DNA of 28,806 nucleotides from a virus, in the IMG/VR virus record IMGVR_UViG_3300022562_000514, positions 1-28,806 of that record; one strand, written 5' to 3'. Under the pieces are notes generated by a model that had not been told where the DNA came from, did no database searches, and saw only the letters and a program-made list of their open reading frames with translations. Shown piece after piece: positions 15,049-22,346 of this stretch (position 1 is the first letter of the stretch; each line of letters opens with the position of its first letter). Both the position numbers and the translations under genes were made by a program.

Positions 15049-15489
15049 ATGACCGCCACGAACCAGTTCGAGGACGACCTCCTCGACCATATCGTAACCA
15101 ACACCACCGCCCCGAACGTCGGGGATGCGACCGGACTTGTCGCATCGACCACTGCCGGGAGTGCACAGATTTCTCTGCACACCGCGGCGCTGAGCGACAC
15201 CGACACGCTCACCACGGCCAGCGAGGCTGCTTATACGTCCTACGCCCGGCAAACCGTGGCGCGCTCGACGACGGGCTGGACTGTCGCCTCCGGTACGGTG
15301 GACAACGATTCCGCGATCACCTTCCCGGCGGCAACCGGCGGTTCAGAGACGGAGACCTACTTCGGCGTTACGCTCCTATCTTCCGGCAACTTCCTGCAAA
15401 TCTGGGGCGCGCTCACCAGCGGCCTCGCGGTGTCCTCGGGCATCACGCCGGAATTCGCGGCGGGCGCGCTCGACATTTCCCTCGACTGA
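15049..15489 (+). CDS. Tail fibre-type protein, Gp80-like family
   Basis: 146 residues. The layout matches the small structural proteins called Gp80-like or phage tail fibre: NQFEDDLLDHIVTNT, then ISLHTAALSDTDT, AAYTSYARQTVA, AITFPAATGGSETETYFGVTL, GNFLQIWGALTSGLAVSSG and FAAGALDISLD. The last two blocks ('G-N-x-L-x-x-x-G-x-L' and 'F-x-A-G-x-L-x-I-x-L-D') are the most typical. GAAGGAGG at 15035-15042 supports the start. Sharing its leader element with the capsid and tail tube genes suggests it may also be made in many copies. Confidence 0.8.
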   Translation: MTATNQFEDDLLDHIVTNTTAPNVGDATGLVASTTAGSAQISLHTAALSDTDTLTTASEAAYTSYARQTVARSTTGWTVASGTVDNDSAITFPAATGGSETETYFGVTLLSSGNFLQIWGALTSGLAVSSGITPEFAAGALDISLD

Positions 15490-15513
15490 TCCAAGCACGA
15501 AAGGAGCCCCGTG

Positions 15514-15783
15514 ATGGGCAAGAAGATTCTGGAAGCCGCCATTGCGACTCGCACGGCCGAACTCGCCGAGGCTGGCGTCGATACCGGCAACGATGCGGTC
15601 AAGAAGCTGGTTCACCGCGAGGTGCGGATGAAGCAGCGGATCGAGCGGATCGACTTCAAGCTTTCCCGCGAGACCACCGGGAAGGACGAGGCCGCCGTGC
15701 TGCGCGAGGAGCGCGAGGAACGCGCGCTAGAAATGGAGCTTGCCACCCGCAAGCTAGCCCGCCACGCCAATGCCGCAGCCTGA
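15514..15783 (+). CDS. Coiled-coil hypothetical protein, 89 aa
   Basis: Begins MGKKILEAAIATRTAELAEAG; AAGGAG at 15501-15506 favours the ATG at 15514 over the adjoining GTG at 15511. Nearly all helix, highly charged, with heptad-like spacing (VRMKQRIERIDFKLSRE, LREEREERALEMELATRKL). Its end overlaps the next gene by 14 bases. The function is unknown; an assembly chaperone or a structural linker of the fibre complex would fit. Confidence 0.72.
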   Translation: MGKKILEAAIATRTAELAEAGVDTGNDAVKKLVHREVRMKQRIERIDFKLSRETTGKDEAAVLREEREERALEMELATRKLARHANAAA

Positions 15784-16255
15784 GATCAACATCCGCACCG
15801 AATGGGACCGCGTGATCGTCTGTGTTCGGGGGGCGCGCGCTACGGGCGAGATCGTCATGCCCTACGCGCAGGCTTTTCAGGTCGCGCAAGGCGCGCGGCT
15901 TGGCGTCAAGGGCGCGAAGCTCATGGCGCGCGATGGAAGCAACTGGCGCGATTACGTCGAGATCCGGGAGATGATCCCGGTCGCGACCGTGCACAACGAA
16001 CAGCGATCAACACGGCTCGACGGCAAATTCGAATGGTCCGTGAAACTGTTCGATCTTGATGAACGGGTGTTCCTGACCTTCGGCAATTATGAACTCGCGA
16101 TGCATTACACGAAGGCCGCGACCTTCGCGGAGGAACTGCGGTCACAGGCGAAGATCGCGAAGGCATGGGCCGGTGACACCGGACGTAAGATGCACGCGAT
16201 GGGAATGCTTTCCGATGCGGCGCGCAACGAAAAGGCCGGCAGGCTGGTGATCTGA
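15770..16255 (+). CDS. Hypothetical protein in tail-fibre cluster, 161 aa
   Basis: No family recognised. The N-terminal half is beta-like (INIRTEWDRVIVCVRGA, EIVMPYAQAFQVAQGARL). Then come a short middle region (KFEWSVKLFDLDERVFLTFGNYELAMHYTKA) and a helical, basic C-terminus. It starts inside the 3' end of the coiled-coil gene without a clear ribosome site, so translational coupling is likely. Its context suggests a virion or assembly protein. Confidence 0.7.
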   Translation: MPQPEINIRTEWDRVIVCVRGARATGEIVMPYAQAFQVAQGARLGVKGAKLMARDGSNWRDYVEIREMIPVATVHNEQRSTRLDGKFEWSVKLFDLDERVFLTFGNYELAMHYTKAATFAEELRSQAKIAKAWAGDTGRKMHAMGMLSDAARNEKAGRLVI

Positions 16256-16273
16256 TGCAAGGATTCGCGGTCA

Positions 16274-17059
16274 ATGCTAATCTGGGACAAGACACTCTAT
16301 GACGCGCTATATAGCGTCAGGGCATGGGAGCATGGGGTGCGAGACTTTCCTCGCATCCCGCGGCATCATTACAGCTGGTTCGTCCAGCAGCCCCGCATCC
16401 TTCGAACCAAGAATGTCATCACGAACCTTTTGGCACAGCCAGGCTTCTCGCAGGTCAGTGACCTGTGCATCGTCGGCGGCGGCATGGGCTGGACGACCGA
16501 ATTGCTGGTTGCGGCGGGGATCAACGTCATCAACGTGGACACCTCGCCTTACGTGTCTGGCAATTGGCAGACCAGCGAGGAGACTGAAATCCGCGCCTGG
16601 CTGACCGCCGATGGCTTCGATCCAGATAACCTTCCGGCCTTCGCTGACCCGGTGGACCCGAATGCAGATGTTGTAGATATCTGGGCGCACTGGCTTCACC
16701 CGTCTGGCGGGCGCGTCGGGCTCGACGGCACGCGGATGGTCTTCGAAGATATCAGCACCAGCGCGGGGCGGCGAGCGGTAAGGCGCGACTATGCCCTGCC
16801 AAACAACATTGACGCGATCATGACGGAACTGGCGCTCGATGGCTTCGATCAGGCCGATGGTGACGGGCCGGTCATCAACTTCGTCGCCAATGTGGACGCG
16901 CTTCGCCCGAACCCCGCGTGCCAGGTTGTCCACATCATCGAGCATAATCCGTTCGATGTCCTGATGATTAACAAGACGTTGGCCGACTGGAAGGCTTGGC
17001 TGACGCTTAACGGCTTCAGTGGGCACTTCGTCGCCGATACCAGTGGGAACTGGCTCTAA
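16274..17059 (+). CDS. Rossmann-fold, methyltransferase-like protein in the tail-fibre cluster
   Basis: 261 residues. Residues 63-73 read DLCIVGGGMGW, a glycine-rich loop after a beta strand as in motif I of class I SAM-dependent methyltransferases. VINVDTSPYV (85-94) supplies the acidic residue expected at the end of strand 2 (D89). The remainder (AHWLHPSGGR, IDAIMTELAL, FVANVDALRPN, DWKAWLTLNGFSGHF) is compatible with the rest of such a domain, but I see no clear substrate motif. AAGGA at 16259-16263 supports the start. The stop overlaps the big fibre gene (TAATG). It could modify the virion or a host surface component, or be a catalytically dead structural relative. Confidence 0.68.
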   Translation: MLIWDKTLYDALYSVRAWEHGVRDFPRIPRHHYSWFVQQPRILRTKNVITNLLAQPGFSQVSDLCIVGGGMGWTTELLVAAGINVINVDTSPYVSGNWQTSEETEIRAWLTADGFDPDNLPAFADPVDPNADVVDIWAHWLHPSGGRVGLDGTRMVFEDISTSAGRRAVRRDYALPNNIDAIMTELALDGFDQADGDGPVINFVANVDALRPNPACQVVHIIEHNPFDVLMINKTLADWKAWLTLNGFSGHFVADTSGNWL

Positions 17060-19401
17060 TGGCCCTTCCGACCACCATAACAGGAATTTCATGGCCTTCA
17101 TTCACGAGAAACATTGGGCCATTCCTTTCGAGCGGCGGAAATGTCTATTTTGTTCAAAAAAGCAGCACTAACAACGCCGCACTCCGCGCGTTTAAAGCAA
17201 CCGATCCGACATCATCTTTTTCAGAGGCGGATAGTTCAAATGCTCCAACATCCGGAGCAGGAAATCCCATTGAAGCACTTGCCTGCAAACAAGTTGGCGA
17301 CCTAATCCACGTTGTCTTTCAGGTTTCAGGCACGAACAATGGACGTGTCCTCTATTCACAATTCAATATGTCGTCCGATACGTGGCTTACTTCTGGCTAT
17401 GGAATCTCGTCCGGCTCGCAGGTCACACTCTACACGCCTACCAACGCCCCCTCTGTTTATGGCTGCGACATCGAGGTTCGCAGTGATGGCGATGTTATCG
17501 CCACCTACCACGGTGAACTCCCGACTACGATGGGCGGCACCTATCAGGAGATTGCCTACAGCCGTTGGGAAGGCTCGTCGTGGACGAACGGTGTCGTGGT
17601 GGCATCGTCAGTGGCAAAGGATGACAACAGGTATTATCCGGCAATAGTAAATGGCTCTAGCGATCAATCGCATATCATTTATTGGTCTGATACTGGTCAA
17701 GATACCCTGCTTAAAGCGCTTTCGAGTGCCAATGCTCTAAGAACCGAAAGAACTGTTTTCAATACCGCGATCACAGGGACGCAATACAATCATAAACCAG
17801 TAATGGCTACCCAAGGCGGAACGGAACGGGTAGTCATCAATTGGAGTTCAAACGACACGAATGCTCGCACGCATGTTATTTATTATACTCATTTTACAGA
17901 TGATAGTTCTCCGACCTTTAATAACTCTCAGCCGGATACCACGAACGCTGTTGCACAATCGCATCAGCAAAACGCTCTGGCTGTAGATGACCTGACTAAT
18001 GATAAGGTTTATGTCGCCGCCATTCATTCGTCAGACAGTGATATTTACCTATACAGCAACGATGCTCTTAGCGGATCGTGGACTGCGGAGAATTCTGGCT
18101 CCGCAATCCGCACAGGCACTGCCAGTGTGATCAGCACGAATATCTACACGCGCAGCGGAAGCAAGGTCGTTGCGTTCGTCTACAACGATGGCTCCACGGT
18201 CAAATATGATGAGTGGTCGCTTTCGAGTGGAAATAATCCAATCACGGGCTCCGTCACGCTAACGATTTCGGGCTCTGCCGCTATTGCCGGTACGGGCGCT
18301 TTGGCCGGTACGTCTACACTGACCGTTGCAGCGGCCGGCGCAATTGTCGGCATCGGCCCAATTACCGGAACAGTGACCGCGACGTTCGGCAATGTTGCAA
18401 CGCTGAGGGCGATTGCACCAGCGAGCGCCGCAGAATCTTTGAGCATCAGCACTGCCGCCGCACTCACTGGAACGGGCGCACTGGCCGGTATTGGGGGGAT
18501 GACGATCTCCGGTTCGGCCACGCTTGCCGGAACGGGTGCCCTGGCCGGGGCCACGGCTATGACCCTGGCCGGTTCGGCATCGCTTGTCGGCATCGGTCCC
18601 ATCGCAGGTGTCACCAGCCTTCAGGTCGGTGCTGCGGGCGTTCTCAGCGGCCAAGGGCTTCTCGCCGGAACATCTTCCATCGCCCTTTCGGCAGCGGGGG
18701 CGCTCACGGGCACTGGTGCCTTGGCAGGAGTCGCGGCGCTCACTCTGTCGCAAGCCGGTCTGCTTGATGGCACCGGCGCGTTGGCGGGGGCCACGTCGCT
18801 GCTTTTCGGCAACCTGGCGACACTGTCCGAGGTAGGCTCGGGTGCGATGGCTGGCACGGCGGCGCTAACGGTGACACCCGCAGGCGCGGTGACGGGGCTC
18901 GGCGCGCTACAGGGTGCAAGTGCGCTGACACTCTCCGGGTCGGCCACGCTCGCAGGCACGGGTGCGCTTGCCGGTGCGGCCGTGCTCGTTCTATCGGCGA
19001 GCGGCACGGCAACATCCGGCGGGCCGAGCCCGATCTCCGGCTCTGTCGCGCTCGCGCTCTCGGCCAGTGCGGACCTCGCTGCCATCGGCGAGCTTGCGGG
19101 AAATTCGACGCTGGTGTTCACGCCCTCTGGCGCGCTGGCGGGATCTGGCGCGCTTGCCGGGGCCGCCGCCGTCGCCATTGTTCCGGCTGCAAGCCTGGGT
19201 GCGCTGGCGTCGATCTCCGGCGCGGCGAGCCTCACCATTCTGGGCACGGCGGAGATCACCCGCATCGGCCTTATCTCCGTCGTGAAGGTCTTCACGGGCG
19301 ACCCGCAGACGATCGGCCCGTCGACGGGCGACCCCTACAGCCCGGGCCTTCCGATAGGCGACCCGGAGAACATCGACCCGGGTACAGGCGACCCCTACTG
19401 A
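17059..19401 (+). CDS. Tail fibre: beta-propeller-like head and long 20-residue repeat domain
   Basis: 780 residues. Residues 1 to ~390 are aromatic- and Ser/Asn-rich with repeated strand patterns (IAYSRWEGSSW, SHIIYWSDTG, KVYVAAIHSSDSDIYLYSND) as in BNR/sialidase-like propellers. Residues ~394-740 are about sixteen tandem repeats of 20-22 residues around 'LTLSGSATLAGTGALAG', with no charged residues for long stretches. The last ~40 residues repeat a GDP motif four times. The first ~1.2 kb is visibly richer in A/T than its neighbours, suggesting that the receptor-binding part was exchanged. A host-recognition fibre is the natural reading; the enzymatic activity, if any, is unknown. Confidence 0.8.
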   Translation: MALPTTITGISWPSFTRNIGPFLSSGGNVYFVQKSSTNNAALRAFKATDPTSSFSEADSSNAPTSGAGNPIEALACKQVGDLIHVVFQVSGTNNGRVLYSQFNMSSDTWLTSGYGISSGSQVTLYTPTNAPSVYGCDIEVRSDGDVIATYHGELPTTMGGTYQEIAYSRWEGSSWTNGVVVASSVAKDDNRYYPAIVNGSSDQSHIIYWSDTGQDTLLKALSSANALRTERTVFNTAITGTQYNHKPVMATQGGTERVVINWSSNDTNARTHVIYYTHFTDDSSPTFNNSQPDTTNAVAQSHQQNALAVDDLTNDKVYVAAIHSSDSDIYLYSNDALSGSWTAENSGSAIRTGTASVISTNIYTRSGSKVVAFVYNDGSTVKYDEWSLSSGNNPITGSVTLTISGSAAIAGTGALAGTSTLTVAAAGAIVGIGPITGTVTATFGNVATLRAIAPASAAESLSISTAAALTGTGALAGIGGMTISGSATLAGTGALAGATAMTLAGSASLVGIGPIAGVTSLQVGAAGVLSGQGLLAGTSSIALSAAGALTGTGALAGVAALTLSQAGLLDGTGALAGATSLLFGNLATLSEVGSGAMAGTAALTVTPAGAVTGLGALQGASALTLSGSATLAGTGALAGAAVLVLSASGTATSGGPSPISGSVALALSASADLAAIGELAGNSTLVFTPSGALAGSGALAGAAAVAIVPAASLGALASISGAASLTILGTAEITRIGLISVVKVFTGDPQTIGPSTGDPYSPGLPIGDPENIDPGTGDPY
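18241..19279 (+). repeat. About sixteen coding repeats of 60-66 bases in the fibre gene
   Basis: Protein-level repeats with a conserved GTGALAG (or GIGPIAG / GSGALAG) turn every ~20 residues; bases have diverged, so these are old repeats kept at protein level. Each unit alternates a Leu/Ile-rich strand with a small-residue turn, as expected for a beta-solenoid or stacked fibre shaft. Confidence 0.75.
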
Positions 19402-19413
19402 CCGGAGCAACGC

Positions 19414-19770
19414 ATGGCACAAAAACTGAATTTTCTCGACAAGTGGGCGAAGGGCGAGGACATCGTATTTGATGCGCTTCTGGTTGACCGCGGCGACAGC
19501 GCGATCGACACCACCGGCGCGACGATCACAATGACGGTGAGCGACGACGCCGCGCGCACGACGGCGGTGTTCACGATGAACGCCTCGCCAGAAGTCACGC
19601 TCGTTGACTCCGCGACCGGGCGCTACCAGTTCCATCCCTCCGATGCGAACGCGCTGCTGCTGCTTCCCGGCGTGCTCTATTACTACGACATCTTTTCGAA
19701 CACGAGCGCCGATGGTGACATGCACCAGTTTCATGGCGCGATCATGTTGCGGCATGCGAGGGGCGGCTAA
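19414..19770 (+). CDS. Small structural protein after the fibre, 118 aa
   Basis: Begins MAQKLNFLDKWAKGEDIVFD. Beta-sandwich-like pattern: DTTGATITMTVSDDAA, TAVFTMNASPEVTLVDSATGRYQFHPSD, GVLYYYDIFSNTSADGDMHQFHGAIMLR. It resembles the N-terminal immunoglobulin-like modules of baseplate-upper (BppU-type) proteins. GGAG upstream supports the start. Probably a virion protein attached to the fibre or baseplate. Confidence 0.68.
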   Translation: MAQKLNFLDKWAKGEDIVFDALLVDRGDSAIDTTGATITMTVSDDAARTTAVFTMNASPEVTLVDSATGRYQFHPSDANALLLLPGVLYYYDIFSNTSADGDMHQFHGAIMLRHARGG

Positions 19771-20099
19771 TGACCAAACTCATGACAGTTGAAATCGCGG
19801 TCGGCAACCTGCGCGAGGCCCTGCGCGAGGCCGGGAAGCTCGACGCACTCGGCGATGATCTGCGCGTCCTGGCGCTGGCTGCGCGCAGCCCCAACACGGC
19901 ATCCGACCAGATGTTCGAGGACGCCGTGTGCATGCGGACCACGAGCGAATGGCTCAAGGACGGGATGACCAACGAGCAGGCATCGACGATCTGCGTCCGC
20001 GCGCGCGAGGTCGCCCGGATCGCCCGGAACGTCCGGACCTTCGCCATCAACCAGCGAAACCAGGGGAAGGCGTCCGATGACAGCGACGGAAAAGGCTGA
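19770..20099 (+). CDS. Hypothetical helical protein, 109 aa
   Basis: No family recognised. Mostly helical (VEIAVGNLREALREAGKLDALGDDLRVL, ASTICVRAREVARIARNVRTF) with a hydrophilic C-terminal tail. It overlaps the previous stop (TAATG), and the next gene begins 23 bases before its stop. It lies between fibre and lysis genes, where small accessory proteins are common. Confidence 0.68.
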   Translation: MTKLMTVEIAVGNLREALREAGKLDALGDDLRVLALAARSPNTASDQMFEDAVCMRTTSEWLKDGMTNEQASTICVRAREVARIARNVRTFAINQRNQGKASDDSDGKG

Positions 20100-20328
20100 A
20101 GCGATCCTCGCCCGTGTGCAGGGCTGGTCTAACCCGCCGGACTGGCTGGTGGCCGACCTGAACGAGTTGCTGCTTTTGATCGCTGCCGGGGGCGGTGCCG
20201 ACACGACGCGGGTCATGGCTCTCTGCGCGCTGACACTTGGCCTTGACCCGAAGGTCGATCTGCAGGCCGCGATCGACAAGGCAGACGAGATTTACGCCGC
20301 GGTCGTCGCGCGCACAGCCACCACGTAA
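20077..20328 (+). CDS. Hypothetical helical protein, 83 aa
   Basis: Starts MTATEKAEAILARVQGW with AGGGGAAGG as ribosome site. Two or three helices (DWLVADLNELLLLIAAGGG, VMALCALTLG, AAIDKADEIYAAVVAR). No signal or transmembrane segment is certain. Function unknown; it forms one transcription unit with the lysis genes. Confidence 0.68.
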   Translation: MTATEKAEAILARVQGWSNPPDWLVADLNELLLLIAAGGGADTTRVMALCALTLGLDPKVDLQAAIDKADEIYAAVVARTATT

Positions 20329-20344
20329 ACCACCGGAGACGGCG

Positions 20345-20557
20345 ATGTCTGAAATTACCACGGCCATCGTATCGGCCGCGAAGAGCCCGGCCGGGGCCTT
20401 GAGTGCAGCGGGCATCAGCGCGCCGCTGTGGTGGACCTGGGTGGTCAGCGTGCTGCCCGTGGTCGGTCAGGTCATCATGTTCGTGCTCGGCCTCGTCATC
20501 GCGGTGCTGACGATCTGGAACAAGGTTCTCGAGATACGGAGCAGGCGGAAGCGATGA
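20345..20557 (+). CDS. Small membrane protein, holin candidate, 70 aa
   Basis: The start at 20345 has GGAG 7-10 bases upstream and gives MSEITTAIVSAAKSPAG. A long hydrophobic region spans residues ~24-57 (two short or one long membrane segment), and the C-terminus is strongly basic (RSRRKR), which is expected to stay in the cytoplasm. Size, topology and position just before the endolysin fit a small holin, but no specific family motif is seen. It ends in an ATGA overlap with another small membrane protein. Confidence 0.68.
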   Translation: MSEITTAIVSAAKSPAGALSAAGISAPLWWTWVVSVLPVVGQVIMFVLGLVIAVLTIWNKVLEIRSRRKR

Positions 20558-20742
20558 CCAAGACCTACAAGCGCGAAGTGGCCGTGGGGATGCTGCTTGC
20601 CCTCTACGCCTTCGGGGTCGCGGCGGCAGCGGGCAACGTGCCGGCGCTGGAGGTGGTGAAGATCCTCAGCGCCCCGACCTTCCTCGCGGTCGCGGGGGCC
20701 TTCGGGTTCCACGCCATCGCCAAGCAATGGAGGCAGCCGTGA
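20554..20742 (+). CDS. Small two-TM membrane protein, holin/antiholin candidate, 62 aa
   Basis: Begins MTKTYKREVAVGM. Two membrane segments are visible (residues ~8-27 and ~39-57) separated by NVPALEVVKIL, with a short basic C-terminus. With the preceding 70-residue protein it forms a pair of small membrane proteins ahead of the endolysin, as in holin/antiholin sets. Which one lyses and which one regulates cannot be told from sequence. It overlaps the next small gene at GTGA. Confidence 0.68.
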   Translation: MTKTYKREVAVGMLLALYAFGVAAAAGNVPALEVVKILSAPTFLAVAGAFGFHAIAKQWRQP

Positions 20743-20870
20743 CGAAGAACGACTTTACCCTCGCGCTCTACGTGCAGAGCGTCCTTGCCGTGGGCGGCGA
20801 ACTCTTTGCCGAGGAAGACCCGGCACCCATGCAGATCGCGAAATATGATGACTGGCTGCGGGGGCGGTGA
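20739..20870 (+). CDS. Very small protein upstream of endolysin, 43 aa
   Basis: A GTG start overlaps the previous stop and the stop overlaps the endolysin start (TGATG), so it lies perfectly in the operon. The product is MTKNDFTLALYVQSVLAVGG then ELFAEEDPAPMQIAKYDDWLRGR. There is a moderately hydrophobic first half and an acidic second half. Its first five residues (MTKND) match those of the 76-residue protein after the endolysin. The function is unknown. Confidence 0.62.
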   Translation: MTKNDFTLALYVQSVLAVGGELFAEEDPAPMQIAKYDDWLRGR

Positions 20871-21493
20871 TGAACCTCTCCGACCAAGGACTGCTGGAAA
20901 TCTGCGAACACGAGGGCATCGTCCCGGCGCCCTACCTCGACAGCAAGGGTATCTGGACCTTCGGCGTCGGGCATACGGCAGCGGCGGGCGGGCCTGACCC
21001 CGCGACCATGCCGCGTGGAATGCCTGCCGATCTGGATGCAGCGATCGACCGGGCGCTTGATCTTCTGAAAGAAGACCTCGCCAAGTACGAGGATCGGGTG
21101 AACAAGGCGATCAAGGTTCCGTTGAAACAGCACCAATTCGACGCGCTGGTGAGCTTTGACCTGAACACGGGTGGCATCTTCAAGGCGAAGCTGACAGAGG
21201 CGATCAACCGCGGTGATGCGGACGCGGCCAAGCACTTCATGGGCTGGCTCAAGCCAAAGGAAATCATCGGGCGCCGCACGGACGAAATGAAGCTGTTCCA
21301 GACCGGCGACTACGCCGCGAACGGTTCGGACATCCCCGTATGGAAGGTCCGCGACGACGGGCGGCTTGCGGGAATGCTGCGCACCATCGACGGCGAGGAC
21401 GTGCTGAAGCGCATGGGGCGGACGCCCGAGCCGCTATTGCTGTCCTGGCTGCGCAAGAACAAGCAGTATAGCCTGTGGAGGTTTTTTGGATGA
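20870..21493 (+). CDS. Endolysin, GH24 T4-lysozyme-type muramidase
   Basis: 207 residues from the ATG at 20870. It cleaves the glycan strands of peptidoglycan for host lysis. The GH24 catalytic layout E-x8-D-x5-T is exact: E15 (EHEG), D24 (PYLDSKG), T30 (IWTFGVGHT). VPLKQHQFDALVSFDLNTG and the ALVSF helix are the usual core of the family. No signal peptide is seen, so release depends on a holin. The ~50 extra C-terminal residues (RTPEPLLLSWLRKNKQYSLWRFFG) extend beyond the core and may bind the wall. Confidence 0.93.
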   Translation: MNLSDQGLLEICEHEGIVPAPYLDSKGIWTFGVGHTAAAGGPDPATMPRGMPADLDAAIDRALDLLKEDLAKYEDRVNKAIKVPLKQHQFDALVSFDLNTGGIFKAKLTEAINRGDADAAKHFMGWLKPKEIIGRRTDEMKLFQTGDYAANGSDIPVWKVRDDGRLAGMLRTIDGEDVLKRMGRTPEPLLLSWLRKNKQYSLWRFFG

Positions 21494-21720
21494 CGAAAAA
21501 CGACGAACCATTCTTCATCGCGCAGACATTTGAGCCGGAACACGTAAATGGCGCGGGTCCGTTGCGGTGGTGGAGAGACCAAGGGCGAAAAGCCGTCTCT
21601 GAGGGCGCTACATGGCCGCGATATTCGTGGCGCGATGATGAGCCCCGCGGAATTTTGATTGAGTGCTGGAAGATTCGTCCTTCGGGCGAAGGCGCCCCAC
21701 GATGGATGCTGACGCCGTGA
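21490..21720 (+). CDS. Hypothetical protein, 76 aa
   Basis: The start at 21490 overlaps the endolysin stop (ATGA). The product begins MTKNDEPFFIAQTFEPEHVN and is rich in Trp, Arg and Pro (LRWWRDQGRK, WPRYSWRDDEPRG, IRPSGEGAPRWMLTP). There is no membrane segment or signal. The function is unknown. It ends in a TGATG overlap with the next membrane protein, so it is part of the lysis unit. Confidence 0.68.
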   Translation: MTKNDEPFFIAQTFEPEHVNGAGPLRWWRDQGRKAVSEGATWPRYSWRDDEPRGILIECWKIRPSGEGAPRWMLTP

Positions 21721-22085
21721 TGGGTTGGCTTCTCAAACTCCTCGGCGGCGGCGTCCTCGATCGCGTGATGGACACCATCGACAAGCGCGTGGATGCTGAG
21801 ACCGAGCGCGACCGGATCAAGGGCGCCGTCATCACGGCACACCTTCAGACCCGCGGCGACTGGATGCGATCTGGCGGCTTCGTGCTCATGCTGCTCTTCG
21901 CCGTGCCGCTGGCGTTCTGGTTTGCCGCGGTGGTTGTCTACTCGGTCTTCTGGTGTGCTGGCTGCGCCTACCCGCAGGGCTGGACCATCGCCGCGCTTCC
22001 CTCACCGCTGGACCAATGGGCGGGGCTCATCATCGTGTCCATCTTCGGCGTTATTGGCATGAACAAGCTTGGCGGGCGCCGATAA
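21720..22085 (+). CDS. Membrane protein of the lysis block, holin/spanin-like, 121 aa
   Basis: The start at 21720 overlaps the previous stop and gives MGWLLKLLGGGVLDRVMDTIDKR; upstream in-frame starts would intrude into the previous gene. An N-terminal charged helix (DAETERDRIKGAVITAHLQTRGDW) is followed by two membrane segments (~residues 52-77 and ~101-117) with a CAGC cysteine pair in between. The architecture recalls the two- or three-TM holins of gene transfer agents and Rhodobacterales phages. With the two proteins before the endolysin, the phage encodes three candidate holin-type proteins. Confidence 0.68.
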   Translation: MGWLLKLLGGGVLDRVMDTIDKRVDAETERDRIKGAVITAHLQTRGDWMRSGGFVLMLLFAVPLAFWFAAVVVYSVFWCAGCAYPQGWTIAALPSPLDQWAGLIIVSIFGVIGMNKLGGRR

Positions 22086-22346
22086 GCAACCCCACAGCTT
22101 TGCAATCATCGGATGCAAGGGTGAGTGCGGGCTGATTATCGGGCGCGGCGCGCTTTCCGGTCCCGAAGCTGGCTTTGCAACGTTGCCCGCCGTCACCTTG
22201 CGGCTGCGGGGCGTAGCCAGTCCTTTCTACATAGCTCGGCGGCGTGGAAGATGTGCCTTCACAGTCACGAACCAGCCGCACTCACTTCCCGAAATCTACG
22301 CCCGAACACGCGCAAGTTCAAGCGCAGGCTGAAAGGAGCCTCAATC
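22086..22346. other. Intergenic region with long stem-loop
   Basis: No gene is supported. Two weak frames on each strand cover it, none with a ribosome site. It contains an ~17-bp imperfect inverted repeat: 22115-22132 (GCAAGGGTGAGTGCGGGC) against 22185-22201 (GCCCGCCGTCACCTTGC). The short word GCTTTGCAA occurs twice (near 22097 and 22172). The strong ribosome site of the protease gene (AAAGGAG, 22332-22338) is at its end. This is the largest non-coding gap in the late region and may mark the junction between lysis genes and an acquired block. Confidence 0.55.
22115..22201 (+). repeat. Imperfect 17-bp inverted repeat (stem-loop)
   Basis: Left arm 22115-22132 and right arm 22185-22201 match with one bulge and two mismatches, with a 52-base loop. 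As RNA it would be a stable cruciform-like hairpin. It is not followed by T's, so a simple intrinsic terminator is not supported. It could also be a dispersed genomic repeat. Confidence 0.55.

Noticed and set aside
14943-15815. 290-codon plus-strand frame
   Set aside because: Overlaps the leader element and three better-supported genes; the product is Arg/His/Gly-rich shadow sequence.
22069-22332. 87-codon plus-strand frame with TTG start
   Set aside because: No ribosome site, overlaps the preceding gene and spans the stem-loop; could be a known misannotated repeat type, but not supported as a gene.
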